From contig NZ_KE384533.1 of NCBI RefSeq assembly GCF_000426525.1, forward strand, positions 186,001 to 250,000: DNA of 64,000 bases. Reading direction: 5' to 3'. Each line of letters begins with the position of its first letter. The first letter of the stretch is position 1. This DNA is from Nocardioides alkalitolerans DSM 16699. Its GTDB lineage: Bacteria; Actinomycetota; Actinomycetes; Propionibacteriales; Nocardioidaceae. The notes beneath the pieces were generated by a model. It worked only from the letters and a program-made list of their open reading frames with translations, had not been told where the DNA came from and searched no databases. This document shows, piece by piece, positions 15,493-25,564 of the stretch. The position numbers and the translations under genes are program-made.

Positions 15493-15732
15493 TCAGATCT
15501 CGTTGCGGCGCTCGCTGACGGTCTGCGAGCCGTCGGGGTGCGTGGTCGTGGCGACCGCCCGCGTGCCGCGGCTGCGGTTCAGCGTGAGCGCCGTCAGCAG
15601 GATCACGACGAGCCCCACGCCCGCCATGATCCAGCCGACCATCACCAGGTCGACACCCTCGACGCGGTCGCTGACCGCCAGGGCCAGCACGAGGCCGACC
15701 ACCACCAGGAACCCACCGAATCCGTAACCCAT
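15493..15732 (-). CDS. Small two-TM protein, DUF6458-like
   Basis: A 79-residue membrane protein: TM1 GFGGFLVVVGLVLALAV, a short DRVEGVDLVMVGWIMAG turn, TM2 VGLVVILLTAL, then a polar tail with RGTRAVATTTHPDGSQTVSERRNEI. The start is well supported by GGAGGAG five bases before ATG 15732. Small proteins of this shape with a C-terminal T-x-x-P-D-G-S tail are common in Nocardioides-like genomes. Function unknown. Confidence 0.75.
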   Translation of the reverse strand: MGYGFGGFLVVVGLVLALAVSDRVEGVDLVMVGWIMAGVGLVVILLTALTLNRSRGTRAVATTTHPDGSQTVSERRNEI

Positions 15733-15831
15733 GACGACTCCTCCAGCTCGGCGGCACCGGGAACGGCCGGGCGACGACGCCCGCGCCCCCGGCGCCAGAT
15801 TGGGTTGCCGGTACCCAGTTAGCCTCGTGTC

Positions 15832-16323
15832 GTGCGAGAGGGCGGGACCGAGGCGGTCGTCGAGGCGGGGCCGAGGGTCGTCGCCCTCCACGTGGCCCCC
15901 GCCCACCGGGCGCCCATGCTCCCGGTCGACCGGGTCGAGGCCGTGGCCGGGAAGGGCCTGGTCGGCGACCGGTTCTTCGGCACCCGTCACCGCCACGTGA
16001 CGGTCCAGACCACCGACGACCTCGCGGGCGCGACCCGCTGGCTGGGCCGTGAGGTGACCGCGCCCGGCACCCGTCGCAACGTCGTGGTCTCCGGTGGCCC
16101 CCTGCCCACCGAGCCGGGGTCCCGGCTCCGGATCGCGGGCCTCGACCTCGAGGTGGTGCGGGTCGCCGCGCCCTGCCGGATCATGGACGACGAGCTCGGG
16201 CCCGGCGGCGCCGCCTCGCTCCGGCGCCGGGGCGGCGTGGTCTGCCGGCTGCTCGACAGCGGGACGGTCACGATCGGCTCCCCCGTCGACCTCGACCCGC
16301 CCCGCGACGACCAGCTGTTCTGA
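15832..16323 (+). CDS. MOSC domain protein
   Basis: A 163-residue soluble protein with the MOSC pattern: VVALHVAPAHRAPM, then KGLVGDRFFGTRHRHVTVQ, RRNVVVSGG and the cysteine segment APCRIMDDEL near residue 110. MOSC domains bind molybdenum cofactor with sulfurated ligands through this Cys and transfer sulfur or serve N-hydroxylated compound reduction. Stand-alone short MOSC proteins of this size usually have no defined partner. GTG 15832 is the start. The neighbouring genes offer no clue to a specific role. Confidence 0.88.
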   Translation: MREGGTEAVVEAGPRVVALHVAPAHRAPMLPVDRVEAVAGKGLVGDRFFGTRHRHVTVQTTDDLAGATRWLGREVTAPGTRRNVVVSGGPLPTEPGSRLRIAGLDLEVVRVAAPCRIMDDELGPGGAASLRRRGGVVCRLLDSGTVTIGSPVDLDPPRDDQLF

Positions 16324-16381
16324 CCCCTTCCCCCGCCCGCACCGCTGGCGCGGCACCCGCGGACGGAGGACCATCACGAGG

Positions 16382-17353
16382 GTGACCCGTCACCCGGCCG
16401 TCCGCGCCGCCTCCGTCGCCCTCCTCGGCGTCGTGCTGACGCTCGCGAGCGCCTGCGGTGGCAGCACCCCCGAGGCCGAGCCGCCGGCCCCGGCCACGGC
16501 CACGGGCCCGGGCTCGACCCCCTCCCCGACCGCGGCCTTCACCGTGCCCGCCGCCGCTCCCAGCGGCCGCCTCGAGGCGGAGGTGCAGCAGAGCTCGCGG
16601 GACGCCCTGCGCGGCCAGTTCCAGGTGTGGCTCGACAACGGCACCGGGGCCGAGGTCGTCCCGACCACGCTCACGTACGTCGACCCGCGGCTCACCGGCA
16701 CCCGGACCGGCGAGCGCATGCGCACAGCTCCCCCGGGCTCGCACCGCGGGTTCCCGGCCGACCTGGGTGCCCCGGCGTGCGCCGCGGTCCCGGCGGCCGA
16801 CGTCCCCGCGGCCGGAACCGCGGCGCCGTACGTGGTGGTGGCGACCGCCGACGGCGAGGAGCGCCTCGAGGTCGCCGACCCCGCTCGGGTGATCGAGCGG
16901 TACGTCGCGCAGCGCTGCCTCGAGCTGGCCGTGGCCGACGCCGCCACGATCGCCTTCGGGGACGGGCTGCGGGTGACGTCGGCGGACGGTGGCACCGGCG
17001 CCCGGGCCGACCTCGACCTCGTCGTCACCCCGACGGCGTCGGCGACCCCGCTCCGGGTCGTCGCGGTCCAGGGCACGACCCTGCTCTCGGGCGTCGGCGG
17101 CACCTGGCCGGTGGACGTCGAGGTCGGGGGCACCGGCGCGACGGCCGAGCCCGTACGACGCGTGCTCGAGGCCCATCCGACGCGCTGCGACCCGCACGCG
17201 GTCGCCGAGTCGGGGCGCGCCACGATCTTCCGCGTCGAGGTGGTGCTCGGCACCGGGGCCGACGCCCGATCGGGACTGGTCGACGTGCGGCTGGGCACCG
17301 AGGCCGGCCGGCAGGCGTACGACTTCGTGGCCGGCGCGTGCTGGGGCGGATGA
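16382..17353 (+). CDS. Secreted lipoprotein of unknown function
   Basis: A 323-residue exported protein. The signal peptide ends in a lipobox LASAC near residue 25, followed by a Gly/Ser/Pro/Thr-rich linker of about 35 residues typical of actinobacterial lipoproteins. The mature part is beta-rich with Cys in PACAAV, QRCLEL, TRCDPH and GACWGG, four cysteines that can pair as two disulfides. Strands such as DLDLVVTPTASATPLRVVAVQG suggest Ig-like or similar folds. GTG 16382 is the start. It is followed at 50 bases by a small membrane protein on the same strand. Function unknown. Confidence 0.78.
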   Translation: MTRHPAVRAASVALLGVVLTLASACGGSTPEAEPPAPATATGPGSTPSPTAAFTVPAAAPSGRLEAEVQQSSRDALRGQFQVWLDNGTGAEVVPTTLTYVDPRLTGTRTGERMRTAPPGSHRGFPADLGAPACAAVPAADVPAAGTAAPYVVVATADGEERLEVADPARVIERYVAQRCLELAVADAATIAFGDGLRVTSADGGTGARADLDLVVTPTASATPLRVVAVQGTTLLSGVGGTWPVDVEVGGTGATAEPVRRVLEAHPTRCDPHAVAESGRATIFRVEVVLGTGADARSGLVDVRLGTEAGRQAYDFVAGACWGG

Positions 17354-17402
17354 GCACCACGGCTCATGCGGGCGACACCGGTCCGGGACGAGAGTGGTCG
17401 GC

Positions 17403-17930
17403 ATGACCGTCCCCGCCGCCCCGACCGCCGCCAGCTCCCCGACCGCCCCCGGACGGCTGCGGCGTGCGATGCGTGCGCTCGCCGCCGTCCACCTCGTGTT
17501 CGCCGCCGCGTCGGTCGGCCTGGCCGGGCTGCTGGTGCACGACTACCTGACCTCGACGCCCGACGAGTCGCTCGCCGGGCTCGGCCTCATCGTGGCGGCG
17601 CTCCTCGCGCTCGCCGCGCTCCTCCAGGTGGCCCTGGCCCTCCCGGTGCTCCTGGTCCGGCCCAGGCCCCGACTGGCGGCCGGCCTCGCGATCCCCGCCG
17701 GGCTTTGGGGTCTGGTCGTGACGGCAGCACCGACCAACTGGTTCCTCGGAGGCGCGGGCCTGCTCGCCGACGTCGTCGGCGTGGTCACGACCCTCATCTC
17801 CCTCGGCCTCGTCGGCTGCGGGATCGCCGCCCTCGTGATGGGCTCGCGGGCCCCCCGTCGGCCGGCCACGGACGGCGGCTGGGGCACGGACGGCGGCTGG
17901 GGCACGGACGGCGGCTGGGGCACGGTCTAG
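17403..17930 (+). CDS. Four-TM membrane protein with TDGGWG repeats
   Basis: A 175-residue protein. Four hydrophobic segments (from AVHLVFAAASVGLAG, LGLIVAALLALAALLQ, AAGLAIPAGLWGLVV and VVGVVTTLISLGLVG) are followed by a short cytoplasmic tail of three exact TDGGWG units. It sits just after the lipoprotein and may share its transcript. It is convergent with the MscS gene, whose stop overlaps it by four bases. No family is recognised. Confidence 0.7.
   Translation: MTVPAAPTAASSPTAPGRLRRAMRALAAVHLVFAAASVGLAGLLVHDYLTSTPDESLAGLGLIVAALLALAALLQVALALPVLLVRPRPRLAAGLAIPAGLWGLVVTAAPTNWFLGGAGLLADVVGVVTTLISLGLVGCGIAALVMGSRAPRRPATDGGWGTDGGWGTDGGWGTV
17867..17920 (+). repeat. Three identical 18-bp tandem repeats
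   Basis: Unit CACGGACGGCGGCTGGGG repeated three times exactly, encoding the C-terminal TDGGWG units. Identity at third positions implies recent duplication. Confidence 0.9.
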
Positions 17931-19102
17931 CGGCCCGCGGGCTCCCCGACCACGGGGAGCTCCGACGTACCGCCCATGCGCGCCGCCCGCTCCTCGGCCT
18001 CCGCGTCGCCGTGGAAGAGGCCGGCGGCGTCACGCTCCGGGGCGCCGATGATCGACCGGGGCGCCTCCAGCAGCTCGACCCGGCCGCGCGGCATGCCGCG
18101 GTCGGCGTTCTCCCGCACCCAGGCCACGAGGTGCTCCCGCACGTGGCAGCGCAGGTCGAAGAGCGTCGGGGCGTCGCGGGCCGTCACCAGCACCCGGATG
18201 CGCACGAAACCGCCCACCGCATCGGTCACCTGCAGCACCTTGGCCCGCTGGTCCCAGAGGTCCGTCAGCTCGAGCGCACGGTCGAGCTCGTCGCGCAGCG
18301 CGGCCGTGTCGACGCGCCAGTCGAGGTCGAGCTCGACGGATCCGAGCAGCTGCGAGGTGTCGCGGGTCCAGTTCTCGAACGGGGTGGTCGTGAAGTACGT
18401 CGAGGGCAGCACCATCCGGCGCTCGTCCCACAGCCGGACCACCACGTAGGTGAGCGTGATCTCCTCGATCCAGCCCCACTCCTGCTCGACGATGACGGCG
18501 TCGTCGATGCGGATCGAGTCGCTGAAGGCGATCTGCAGGCCGGCGAAGACGTTGCCGAGCACGGTCTGGGCGGCGAGCCCGGCGACGACGCTGATGAGGC
18601 CCGCGGACGCCAGGACGCTGGCCCCGACCGCCTCGACCCCCGGGAAGCTGAGCAGCACGGCGCCGGCGGTGATGACGACAGCCACCGTCACGGCGAGGCG
18701 TCGCAGGATGAGCACCTGCGTCCGCAGCCGTCGGGCCACCTTGTTGTCGGAGGCCTCGACGTCCGCCCGGTTGCGCAGCAGCGCGAGGTCGACGACGAAG
18801 AGCAGCACGACGGTGAGGAACCAGCCGACCGTCACGATGGCCAGCACCCGGGCCGCCGCGGCCGCGAGGTCCCACCACCCGCCGACGTCGTCGGGGCGGA
18901 CGCCGGCCACCACGGGGTTGAGCGCGACCATGAGCACGAGCACGCGGAACGGGATGCGGGCCCGCCTCTCCAGGTCGGCCGCCGGCACCCACCGCCGGCC
19001 GAGCACCCGCAGCGCGAGCCGCGCCAGCAGGATCACGACCCCCGCGCTCAGGAGCGCCACGAGGGCCGTCACCGCCAGGTTCGTCCAGTCGAAGGCCATC
19101 AC
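17927..19102 (-). CDS. Mechanosensitive ion channel, MscS family
   Basis: A 391-residue channel that should open under membrane tension to release solutes during osmotic downshock. It has about four N-terminal TM helices, then the pore helix and beta-domain signature SAGLISVVAGLAAQTVLGNVFAGLQIAFSDSIRIDD (positions about 165-200) that marks MscS pores with Gly/Ala packing. A soluble domain and a charged tail follow. GTG 19102 is directly followed by ATG 19099, so the exact start is open. It is convergent with the repeat-tail membrane protein and downstream of pheA on the same strand. Confidence 0.9.
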   Translation of the reverse strand: MMAFDWTNLAVTALVALLSAGVVILLARLALRVLGRRWVPAADLERRARIPFRVLVLMVALNPVVAGVRPDDVGGWWDLAAAAARVLAIVTVGWFLTVVLLFVVDLALLRNRADVEASDNKVARRLRTQVLILRRLAVTVAVVITAGAVLLSFPGVEAVGASVLASAGLISVVAGLAAQTVLGNVFAGLQIAFSDSIRIDDAVIVEQEWGWIEEITLTYVVVRLWDERRMVLPSTYFTTTPFENWTRDTSQLLGSVELDLDWRVDTAALRDELDRALELTDLWDQRAKVLQVTDAVGGFVRIRVLVTARDAPTLFDLRCHVREHLVAWVRENADRGMPRGRVELLEAPRSIIGAPERDAAGLFHGDAEAEERAARMGGTSELPVVGEPAGR

Positions 19103-19202
19103 CCGATGATGGCGAGCCCGGGCCGTCCGCCCCAGGGAACAGGCACGTGCGTCGAGTCACGTCGCCCCGTCGAGCCGGCGCGCGAGCGGTACGGCGGGGG
19201 CC

Positions 19203-20042
19203 TCAGCGGCTGCGGAACGGGTCGGCGGGGTAGACGCCGAGGATCTTCACGTCGGTCGTGAAGAAGGCCAGCTCCTCCAGCGCGCGGGCGAGGCCCGGGT
19301 CCGTCGGGTGCCCGTCGACCTCGGCGAGGAACTGGGTGGCGATGAACTCGCCGCCGACCATGTAGGACTCGAGCTTGGTCATGTTGACGCCGTTGGTCGC
19401 GAAGCCGCCGAGCGCCTTGTAGAGCGCGGCCGGCAGGTTGCGCACGTTGAAGATGAAGCTGGTGACGACCGGGCCGTTGCCGGCCGGCGCCCGCACCTCG
19501 TCGGGCGACAGCACCACGAACCGCGTCGTGTTGTGGTCCTCGTCCTCGACGTCGCTGGCCAGCACCTCGAGGCCGTAGATCTCGGCCGCGAGCGGCGGGG
19601 CGATCGCGGCCTGGCTGGTGTCGCCGGCCTCCGCGACCTCCCGGGCGGCGCCGGCCGTGTCCCCCGAGATGATCGGCCGCCAGCCGTGCATGCCGATGAT
19701 GCGGCGGCACTGGCCGAGGGCGTGCACGTGGCTGTGGACGGTCTCGATGCTGTCGAGCGTCGCGCCCGGGACCGCCATGAGCGTGAACTGGATGCGCAGG
19801 AAGTGCTCGGCCACGATGTGGAGCCGCGACGTCGGGAGGAAGTGGTGGATGTCGGCGACGCGCCCCGCGAGGGTGTTGTCGATCGGGATCATCGCCAGGT
19901 CGGCGTCGCCCCGCTCCACCGTCGCGAAGACGTCCTCGAACGACGCGCACGGCACGGCCTCGAGGTCGGGGTAGTGGCGCTGGGAGATGAGGTGCGAGTT
20001 CGCACCCGGCTCCCCCTGGTAGGCGATCCGGCGGGCAGTCAC
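19203..20042 (-). CDS. pheA: Prephenate dehydratase
   Basis: A 279-residue enzyme that converts prephenate to phenylpyruvate in phenylalanine synthesis. N-terminal IAYQGEPGANSH, then the catalytic Thr-Thr-Arg-Phe motif in EDHNTTRFVVL. A C-terminal ACT domain begins near GPVVTSFIFNVRNLPAALYKAL and contains ESYM, the usual allosteric Phe-binding surface. GTG 20042 gives the canonical start VTARRIAYQGEPGA. It stands alone, without the chorismate mutase fusion found in enterics. Confidence 0.95.
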   Translation of the reverse strand: MTARRIAYQGEPGANSHLISQRHYPDLEAVPCASFEDVFATVERGDADLAMIPIDNTLAGRVADIHHFLPTSRLHIVAEHFLRIQFTLMAVPGATLDSIETVHSHVHALGQCRRIIGMHGWRPIISGDTAGAAREVAEAGDTSQAAIAPPLAAEIYGLEVLASDVEDEDHNTTRFVVLSPDEVRAPAGNGPVVTSFIFNVRNLPAALYKALGGFATNGVNMTKLESYMVGGEFIATQFLAEVDGHPTDPGLARALEELAFFTTDVKILGVYPADPFRSR

Positions 20043-20112
20043 GGGGCCAGAGTCTGGCACCTGCGCGCGCGTCTCCGCGCCGGGTTTCCCGGCGTGGGAC
20101 GCGGGCGGGCCG

Positions 20113-20811
20113 TCAGCGACGCACGAACCAGCGGCCCAGCAGCGTGCTCTCGTCCTCCAGCAGCAGCTGGAGGTCGAGGTCGGTGCCCACGGGCGGGCCC
20201 GCCGTGATGCGGGGGTGCTCGCCGCCCACGATGCGGGGCACGAAGGTCGCGCAGAGCTCGTCTGCCACACCGCTGGAGAGCAGGTCGCGCAGCAGGTGCG
20301 GCCCGCCCTCGGCGTGCAGGCGCCGCAGGCCCTGGGCGACGAGGTGCTCCCGCAGCGCGACGAGGTCGACGCTGTGCGAGCCGAGCACGAACACGTTGTC
20401 GGCGCCGAGGAGCGACTGCGCCTCCGTGAGGCCGTCGGCAGCCCGGCACGTCGCCAGCATCACGGCACCCGGCTCGGCGCCGCGCAGCTTCTCCGGCACC
20501 TGGCCCTTGCGGCTGACGAGCACGATCGGGCGGTCGGTGGGGCCGTAGCCCTCCGCGGCCGCCGTGCCGGCCCCCACGATGACGACGTCGGCGATGCTGC
20601 GGAGCACGCCGAAGACGCGGTTGTCGGCCTCGTTGTGGATCGAGTCGGAGAGCTCGGAGTCACCCGTGGCGGCGCCGTCGAGGGTGCTCACCATGTTGAC
20701 CCGCAGCCAGGAGTCGGCGCCGGGCACGGCGTACAGGCCGGCGAGCTGCTCGTCGGACACCTGGTCGGTGCCCGCGGACGCGGGGTTGCGGCGGTCGAGC
20801 AGTACGCGCAC
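20113..20811 (-). CDS. Pyrimidine reductase family protein (RibD C-terminal-like)
   Basis: A 232-residue dihydrofolate-reductase-fold enzyme. The substrate loop is RVNMVSTLDGAATGDS near residue 38, the NADPH site is ADVVIVGAGTAAAEGYGP, and the signature C-terminal GGPHLLRDLLSSGVADELCATFVPRIVGG is present. This fits 5-amino-6-(ribosylamino)uracil phosphate reductase or a related stand-alone paralogue. No rib cluster is nearby, so a direct riboflavin role is not assured. ATG 20811. It lies upstream of pheA on the same strand. Confidence 0.85.
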   Translation of the reverse strand: MRVLLDRRNPASAGTDQVSDEQLAGLYAVPGADSWLRVNMVSTLDGAATGDSELSDSIHNEADNRVFGVLRSIADVVIVGAGTAAAEGYGPTDRPIVLVSRKGQVPEKLRGAEPGAVMLATCRAADGLTEAQSLLGADNVFVLGSHSVDLVALREHLVAQGLRRLHAEGGPHLLRDLLSSGVADELCATFVPRIVGGEHPRITAGPPVGTDLDLQLLLEDESTLLGRWFVRR

Positions 20812-20966
20812 GAGGGGCCTCGTCTCGGGGGTCGGGGGTCACGGGTCGCCCCACCCTAGGGTGCGGGCGCCCGCACCGGCGGGCGGGCCGGAGGAAGGGC
20901 CGGGTACGCGTACTCAGCCGCACCTGAGCCCGGCTGGTCTGCCCGCACACCCCGATCGCTGACGTA

Positions 20967-23468
20967 ATGGGTCGCATGCTCTTCGCCGACCCGTCCTCGT
21001 GCCCCGACTGCCGCGCGCCGTACGCCGGCGGTCGGACGGTCTGCCCCCGCTGCGGTCTCCCGCTCACGGGCGACCTGGCCCGCACCCTGTTCTCGACCCT
21101 CCAGCGCGCCGACGAGCTGGTCGGTGCACTGCGGGCGAGCGTCGCCGTCCCCGCCGCCCCGGCACCGGCGCCCGTGCCCGCCGCAGCGGTCGCGACGGCC
21201 GGACCCGCTGCGTCGCCCGAGGGCCCCGCGCCGGTCTGGCGGAGCACGGTCACCTCCGCCCCGCGCAGCGGGATGCTCGAGACCGGGGTGCCGAAGCTGC
21301 TGCTCGGCCTCGGTGCGTTCTGCCTGCTCGTCGGCTCGCTCGTCTTCCTCGCCATCGCGTGGGTGCTGCTCGGCGTCGGCGGTCGCACCGCCGTGCTGGT
21401 CGCGATGACCACGGGCGCGGGTGCGGCGTCGTACCTCACCGCCCGCCGGACCCTGCCCGCCGCGGCCGAGTCGTTCGCCGCGGTCACGACGGGCCTCCTG
21501 CTGCTCGTCGTGAGCGGTGCGCGTGCCGCCGGGTGGTTCGGCGAGATCGAGCTCGGTGGGGTGCTGGTCGTCATGGGCGTGGTCGTCGCGGGTGCGGGGC
21601 TGGGCGGCGCCGAGGTCGTGCGTCGCACGCCGGTCGGCCGGCTCGTCACCGGCGAGCTCGCCGTGGTGCTCGGCGGGGTGCTGGCCGCGACCGGGTTCGT
21701 CGCCCTGGTGCCGTCGCCCGCCGCCGGGTTCGTCGGCGCGACCCTCCTGCTGGGTGCCCTCGCGGTCGTCGGCAGCGCCCGCGGCCTCCGGGTCCTCGCG
21801 CACGGCGCCACCGCCACCGCCGTCGGCGCCTGGCTGCTCCTGCTCGGCGTGGCCGCCGTCCGTGCCGCCGAGCACCTCTCCTTCGCGGGCCTGTGGACCG
21901 AGGGCCACGTCTGGCCGCTGCTCGCCGCCGCCGGGCTCGCCGCGCTGCCGGCGGCCGCTGCGTGGCTCGCCCGCCCGCTCCGGGTGAGCGCCGCGGCGGT
22001 GGCCGGTGCCGTCGCGGTCGCCGCCGTCGTGCTCGGGCTCCACGACGTCTCGCTCGAGGCCGCGACGATCGGCTGGTCCCTCGTGCTGCTCGGGGCCGCC
22101 GCTGCGGCGTACGTCGTGCCCCGCGACTGGCGGGGCGCCCTCCTGGGCCCCGTGCTGGTGAGCGCGGCCGTGCCCGCGGTCCTGCTCCTCACCGTGCTGG
22201 CGGCGGCGGCCGCGAACGTCACCGGGGTGCGCGGCGGCTCCGAGCCCGACGTGCGACTGCAGCCGGCCCTCGACCTCGACCACCCCTGGGTGGCCCTCGT
22301 GGCCGCCGTCTCCCTGACCGCCGCGCTCGTCGCGGCCCTCGATCGGCACGTCCCCGCGACGCGCGGGGTCCGCGGGGGCGTGCTGCTGCTGATCGCCACC
22401 GGCGTCGCGGTCGTCGCGTCGTACGACGTGCCGCTCGCCGTCGTCGTCGGCCTCCTGGCCGCGATCGGGTGCGCCGGCGTCGCCCTGGCGACCCACCACC
22501 GCCACCTCACGGAGGCGTGGGTGACCGGTGGCGTCGCGCTCACCGCCGCCGTCGGGGCCGGCGCGCCCGTCGACGCGCTCCTCGCCGGTGCCGCGATCGT
22601 GGCCCTCGGCGCCTGCGCCGCGGTCCTGCTGCTGCGGGTCACCGGCCTGCCGGGCACCGTCGCCGCCGGCGCCCTGCCGCTCGCCGTCGCGCTCGTGGTC
22701 GCCCCGTTCGGTCGCCTGCTCGAGCATCCCGCCCACGTCGGCCTCACCGTGACCGTGCTCCTCGTCGGGCTCCTGGTGGTCGGCCTGCCGCGCCTGCCGC
22801 TCGAGGTCGCGGCCACGGGCGTCACGACGTACGTGGTGCTCGTGACCTTCGGGAGCGAGCTCGCCGACCCCACGACCGCCTGGGTCGAGGAGCCCCTCAC
22901 CTGGGTCGCCGTGCAGCTGACCGTCGCCGGGCTCGCCGCCGCCGCGTCGTCGGTGCTGCACCCGTCACGGCGTCCGCTCGGGTGGGTCGGCGGCGCCCTC
23001 CTCGTCCTGGCGTCGTGGGCCCGCCTCGCCGACACGGGCGTCACCACGCCCGAGGCCTACACGCTCCCGGGTGCCCTCGTCCTGCTCGTCGTCGGTGTCG
23101 TCGCGCTGCTGCGCGACCCGCGCCGGGCCACCGTCCCCGTCCTCACGAGCGGTCTGCTGCTCGCCCTCGTGCCGAGCCTGCTGATCGCCCTCGGCGAGCC
23201 GGCCGGCGTCCGCAGCCTCCTCGTCGGCGTCGCGTCGCTCGCGCTCGTGCTCGGTGGCGCCGCGCTGCGCTGGACCGCACCGCTCGTGGTCGGCGGCGTC
23301 GTCGGGGCCCTGCTGCTGGTGCGGGCGCTCGCGCCGTACGCCGCGCAGCTCCCGCCGTACGTCGTGATCCTCACCGCCGGCGCCGCGCTCGTCACCGTGG
23401 GCGTCACGTGGGAGGGCCGCCTGCGCGACCTGCGTCGCGGCCAGGCGTACGTCGCCCGCCTGCGCTGA
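20967..23468 (+). CDS. Large polytopic membrane protein with N-terminal zinc ribbon
   Basis: An 833-residue protein. Residues ~10-35 hold a zinc ribbon (CPDC...CPRC). After an Ala/Pro linker come about 20 or more hydrophobic segments to the C-terminus, interrupted only by short polar loops, and a basic end ([19 protein letters not shown]). This matches the actinobacterial DUF2157/SCO7613-like membrane proteins, which have no known activity. The size and repeated [14 protein letters not shown] helices suggest internal duplication of membrane units. It is divergent from the reductase gene. ATG 20967 has no strong ribosome site, so leaderless or weak initiation is possible. Confidence 0.8.
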   Translation: MGRMLFADPSSCPDCRAPYAGGRTVCPRCGLPLTGDLARTLFSTLQRADELVGALRASVAVPAAPAPAPVPAAAVATAGPAASPEGPAPVWRSTVTSAPRSGMLETGVPKLLLGLGAFCLLVGSLVFLAIAWVLLGVGGRTAVLVAMTTGAGAASYLTARRTLPAAAESFAAVTTGLLLLVVSGARAAGWFGEIELGGVLVVMGVVVAGAGLGGAEVVRRTPVGRLVTGELAVVLGGVLAATGFVALVPSPAAGFVGATLLLGALAVVGSARGLRVLAHGATATAVGAWLLLLGVAAVRAAEHLSFAGLWTEGHVWPLLAAAGLAALPAAAAWLARPLRVSAAAVAGAVAVAAVVLGLHDVSLEAATIGWSLVLLGAAAAAYVVPRDWRGALLGPVLVSAAVPAVLLLTVLAAAAANVTGVRGGSEPDVRLQPALDLDHPWVALVAAVSLTAALVAALDRHVPATRGVRGGVLLLIATGVAVVASYDVPLAVVVGLLAAIGCAGVALATHHRHLTEAWVTGGVALTAAVGAGAPVDALLAGAAIVALGACAAVLLLRVTGLPGTVAAGALPLAVALVVAPFGRLLEHPAHVGLTVTVLLVGLLVVGLPRLPLEVAATGVTTYVVLVTFGSELADPTTAWVEEPLTWVAVQLTVAGLAAAASSVLHPSRRPLGWVGGALLVLASWARLADTGVTTPEAYTLPGALVLLVVGVVALLRDPRRATVPVLTSGLLLALVPSLLIALGEPAGVRSLLVGVASLALVLGGAALRWTAPLVVGGVVGALLLVRALAPYAAQLPPYVVILTAGAALVTVGVTWEGRLRDLRRGQAYVARLR

Positions 23469-23574
23469 CGGGAGGGGTCCGGGGGTCCTAGGCTGTCGCC
23501 CAGGTCACGCCACCCCTGTGGCCGCCCGTCAGCACGCCACCCACCCCCGTGGCGTCGAACCACCGAGGAGAGCC

Positions 23575-24672
23575 ATGAGCACCCCCGCAGACCCCGAGCC
23601 CGCCGACCTCTTCGAGCTCGCCACCGAGCACGAGCAGGTCGTCTTCGCCAACGACCCCGACAGCGGCCTGCGCGCGATCATCGCCGTGCACTCCACCGCC
23701 CTCGGCCCCGGCCTCGGCGGCACCCGCTTCCACCCCTACGCCACGACCGACGCCGCGCTCCGCGACGTGCTCGCCCTCTCCCGCGGCATGTCCTACAAGG
23801 CCGCACTCGCCGGGCTCGACCTCGGCGGCGGCAAGGCCGTCATCATCGGCGACCCCCGCAAGGACAAGTCCGAGGCGCTGCTGCGGGCGTACGGCCGGTT
23901 CGTCGAGTCGCTGAGCGGCCGCTACCTGACCGCCTGCGACGTGGGCACCTACTCGGTCGACATGGACCTCGTGGCCCGCGAGTCGCGCTACGTCACCGGC
24001 CGCACCGTCGCGCACGGGGGCGCGGGCGACAGCTCGGTGCTCACCGCGTACGGCGTGTTCTGCGGCATGCGGGCCGCTGCGGCCCGGCTCTGGGGCGAGC
24101 CCACGCTCGCCGGTCGCACCGTCGGCATCGCGGGCGTCGGCAAGGTCGGCCGGCACCTCACCGGCCTGCTCATCGAGGACGGCGCCTCGGTGGTCGTCAC
24201 GGACGTGTACGACCCGGCGGTGGCCGGCGTCCTGGCGGCGTACCCCACCGTGCGCGCCGTGGCCACGACGGAGGAGCTCGTGCGGGAGGACCTCGACGTC
24301 TACGCGCCGTGCGCGCTGGGCGGCGCCCTGGACGACGACACCATCGCGGCCCTCAAGGCGCGGATCGTGTGCGGCGCCGCCAACAACCAGCTGCCGCACG
24401 AGGGCAGCGACGAGCGTCTCGCCGAGGCGGGCATCCTCTACGCGCCCGACTACTGCGTGAACTCCGGCGGTCTCATCCAGGTGGCCGACGAGCTCGAGGG
24501 CTTCTCGTTCGAGCGCGCGCAGCAGCGCGCCTCAGGCATCTTCGACACGACCGCGGCGGTGTTCGAGCTCGCCGAGACCGAGGGCGTGACGCCGGCCGTC
24601 GCCGCGGACCGCCTCGCCGAGCGCCGCATGCGCGACGTCGGGCGTCTGCGGGGAGTCTGGCTGCGGGGCTGA
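23575..24672 (+). CDS. Leu/Val-type amino acid dehydrogenase (valine dehydrogenase-like)
   Basis: A 365-residue NAD-dependent oxidative deaminase feeding branched-chain amino acid carbon to acyl-CoA pools. The glycine-rich substrate loop is [14 protein letters not shown], the catalytic Lys lies in [18 protein letters not shown], and the NAD motif is [12 protein letters not shown]. The length fits valine/leucine dehydrogenases rather than the longer glutamate enzymes. ATG 23575 has GAGGAG just upstream. It ends at a strong bidirectional terminator. Valine versus leucine preference cannot be read from sequence. Confidence 0.92.
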   Translation: MSTPADPEPADLFELATEHEQVVFANDPDSGLRAIIAVHSTALGPGLGGTRFHPYATTDAALRDVLALSRGMSYKAALAGLDLGGGKAVIIGDPRKDKSEALLRAYGRFVESLSGRYLTACDVGTYSVDMDLVARESRYVTGRTVAHGGAGDSSVLTAYGVFCGMRAAAARLWGEPTLAGRTVGIAGVGKVGRHLTGLLIEDGASVVVTDVYDPAVAGVLAAYPTVRAVATTEELVREDLDVYAPCALGGALDDDTIAALKARIVCGAANNQLPHEGSDERLAEAGILYAPDYCVNSGGLIQVADELEGFSFERAQQRASGIFDTTAAVFELAETEGVTPAVAADRLAERRMRDVGRLRGVWLRG

Positions 24673-24684
24673 ACGGACCGAAAC

Positions 24685-24724
24685 GACCACCACCCTCCGA
24701 CCCGGGGGTCGGAGGGTGGTGGTC
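24685..24724. terminator. Bidirectional terminator
   Basis: A perfect 19-bp stem (24685-24703 with 24706-24724) with a 2-nt loop lies between the convergent dehydrogenase and DUF3073 genes. Confidence 0.9.
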
Positions 24725-24731
24725 GATCAGT

Positions 24732-24926
24732 TCAGTCGCGCTGTGGGCCGGGGTAGTCGGCCCACTTGTCGTACTCGTCGCTCGTCGGCTCCACCGGGGT
24801 GGAGTCCTCGTCATCCGAATCGCCGTGCAGCTCCCGCGCCAACGCACCGAGGTCGGTGTCGTGCGTGCGGTACTTCAGGTCGCGTGCGACCTTCGCCTGC
24901 TTGGCCTTTGCTCGGCCGCGCCCCAT
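24732..24926 (-). CDS. DUF3073 family protein
   Basis: A 64-residue protein with the family hallmark MGRGRAKAKQAKVARDLKY, then an acidic Ser/Asp stretch and a C-terminal DEYDKWADYP. DUF3073 proteins are small, basic at the N-terminus, restricted to actinobacteria and possibly nucleic-acid-associated; no role is established. It is convergent with the dehydrogenase. Its upstream 150 bases contain no other gene. Confidence 0.92.
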   Translation of the reverse strand: MGRGRAKAKQAKVARDLKYRTHDTDLGALARELHGDSDDEDSTPVEPTSDEYDKWADYPGPQRD

Positions 24927-25079
24927 AGGGTCGACCCCCTCGCGCTTGGCCGGGGCTCAGAGGCGCCCGGTCTGTCCTGTGTGTCGTGGGTGCCACGCTA
25001 CCTGCTCGCTGGTCGTTCCCGCACACCCGGAGCGTGTTTCGGACTACGCCGTGGGCGAAACCGCCCTTTCAGGGCCGTC

Positions 25080-25547
25080 TCAGGCGAGCTGGCGCCGTAC
25101 CTCGGCCGCCACGGCCCCGCCGTCGGCCTTGCCCTTGACCTGCGGCTGGACGACGCCCATCACCTTGCCCATGGCCCGCATGCCCTCGCCCGCGGCTCCG
25201 GTCGAGGCGATCGCGTCGGCGACGACCGCCGAGATCTCCTCGACGCTGAGCTGGGCCGGCAGGTAGTCGGCGATCACCCCGGCCTCGGCGCGCTCCTTGG
25301 CGGCCATCTCGGCGCGACCGCCCTCCGAGAACGCGGTGGCGGCCTCGCGGCGCTTCTTCGACTCGGTCGAGAGGAGGCCGACGATGTCGTCGTCGGAGAG
25401 CTCGCGGGCCTCCTTGCCGGCGACCTCGGCGTTCGTCACGGCGGTGAGCACCATGCGGAGCGTGGAGGAGCGCACGTCGTCACGCGCCTTGATGGCGGTG
25501 GTGAGGTCGGCGCGGAGGCGGTCCTTGAGGGCACTCATGGAAGCCAT
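25080..25547 (-). CDS. GatB/YqeY domain protein
   Basis: A 155-residue all-helical protein of the YqeY family: SALKDRLRADLTTAIKARD, SSTLRMVLTAVTNAEV, then YLPAQLSVEEISAVVADAI and KVMGVVQPQVKGKADGG. The domain resembles the tail of GatB, the tRNA amidotransferase subunit, and may bind tRNA. ATG 25547 or 25538 could start; the second gives the usual MSALKDRL beginning. It is divergent from the phosphoesterase gene with almost no gap. Confidence 0.9.
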   Translation of the reverse strand: MASMSALKDRLRADLTTAIKARDDVRSSTLRMVLTAVTNAEVAGKEARELSDDDIVGLLSTESKKRREAATAFSEGGRAEMAAKERAEAGVIADYLPAQLSVEEISAVVADAIASTGAAGEGMRAMGKVMGVVQPQVKGKADGGAVAAEVRRQLA

Positions 25548-25564
25548 TGTGGCAGCCTGTGCGC

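Noticed and set aside
15493..16377. Longer minus-strand protein ending in the 79-residue membrane protein
   Set aside because: The strong ribosome site at 15732 and composition show the short form; the upstream part is antisense to the MOSC gene.
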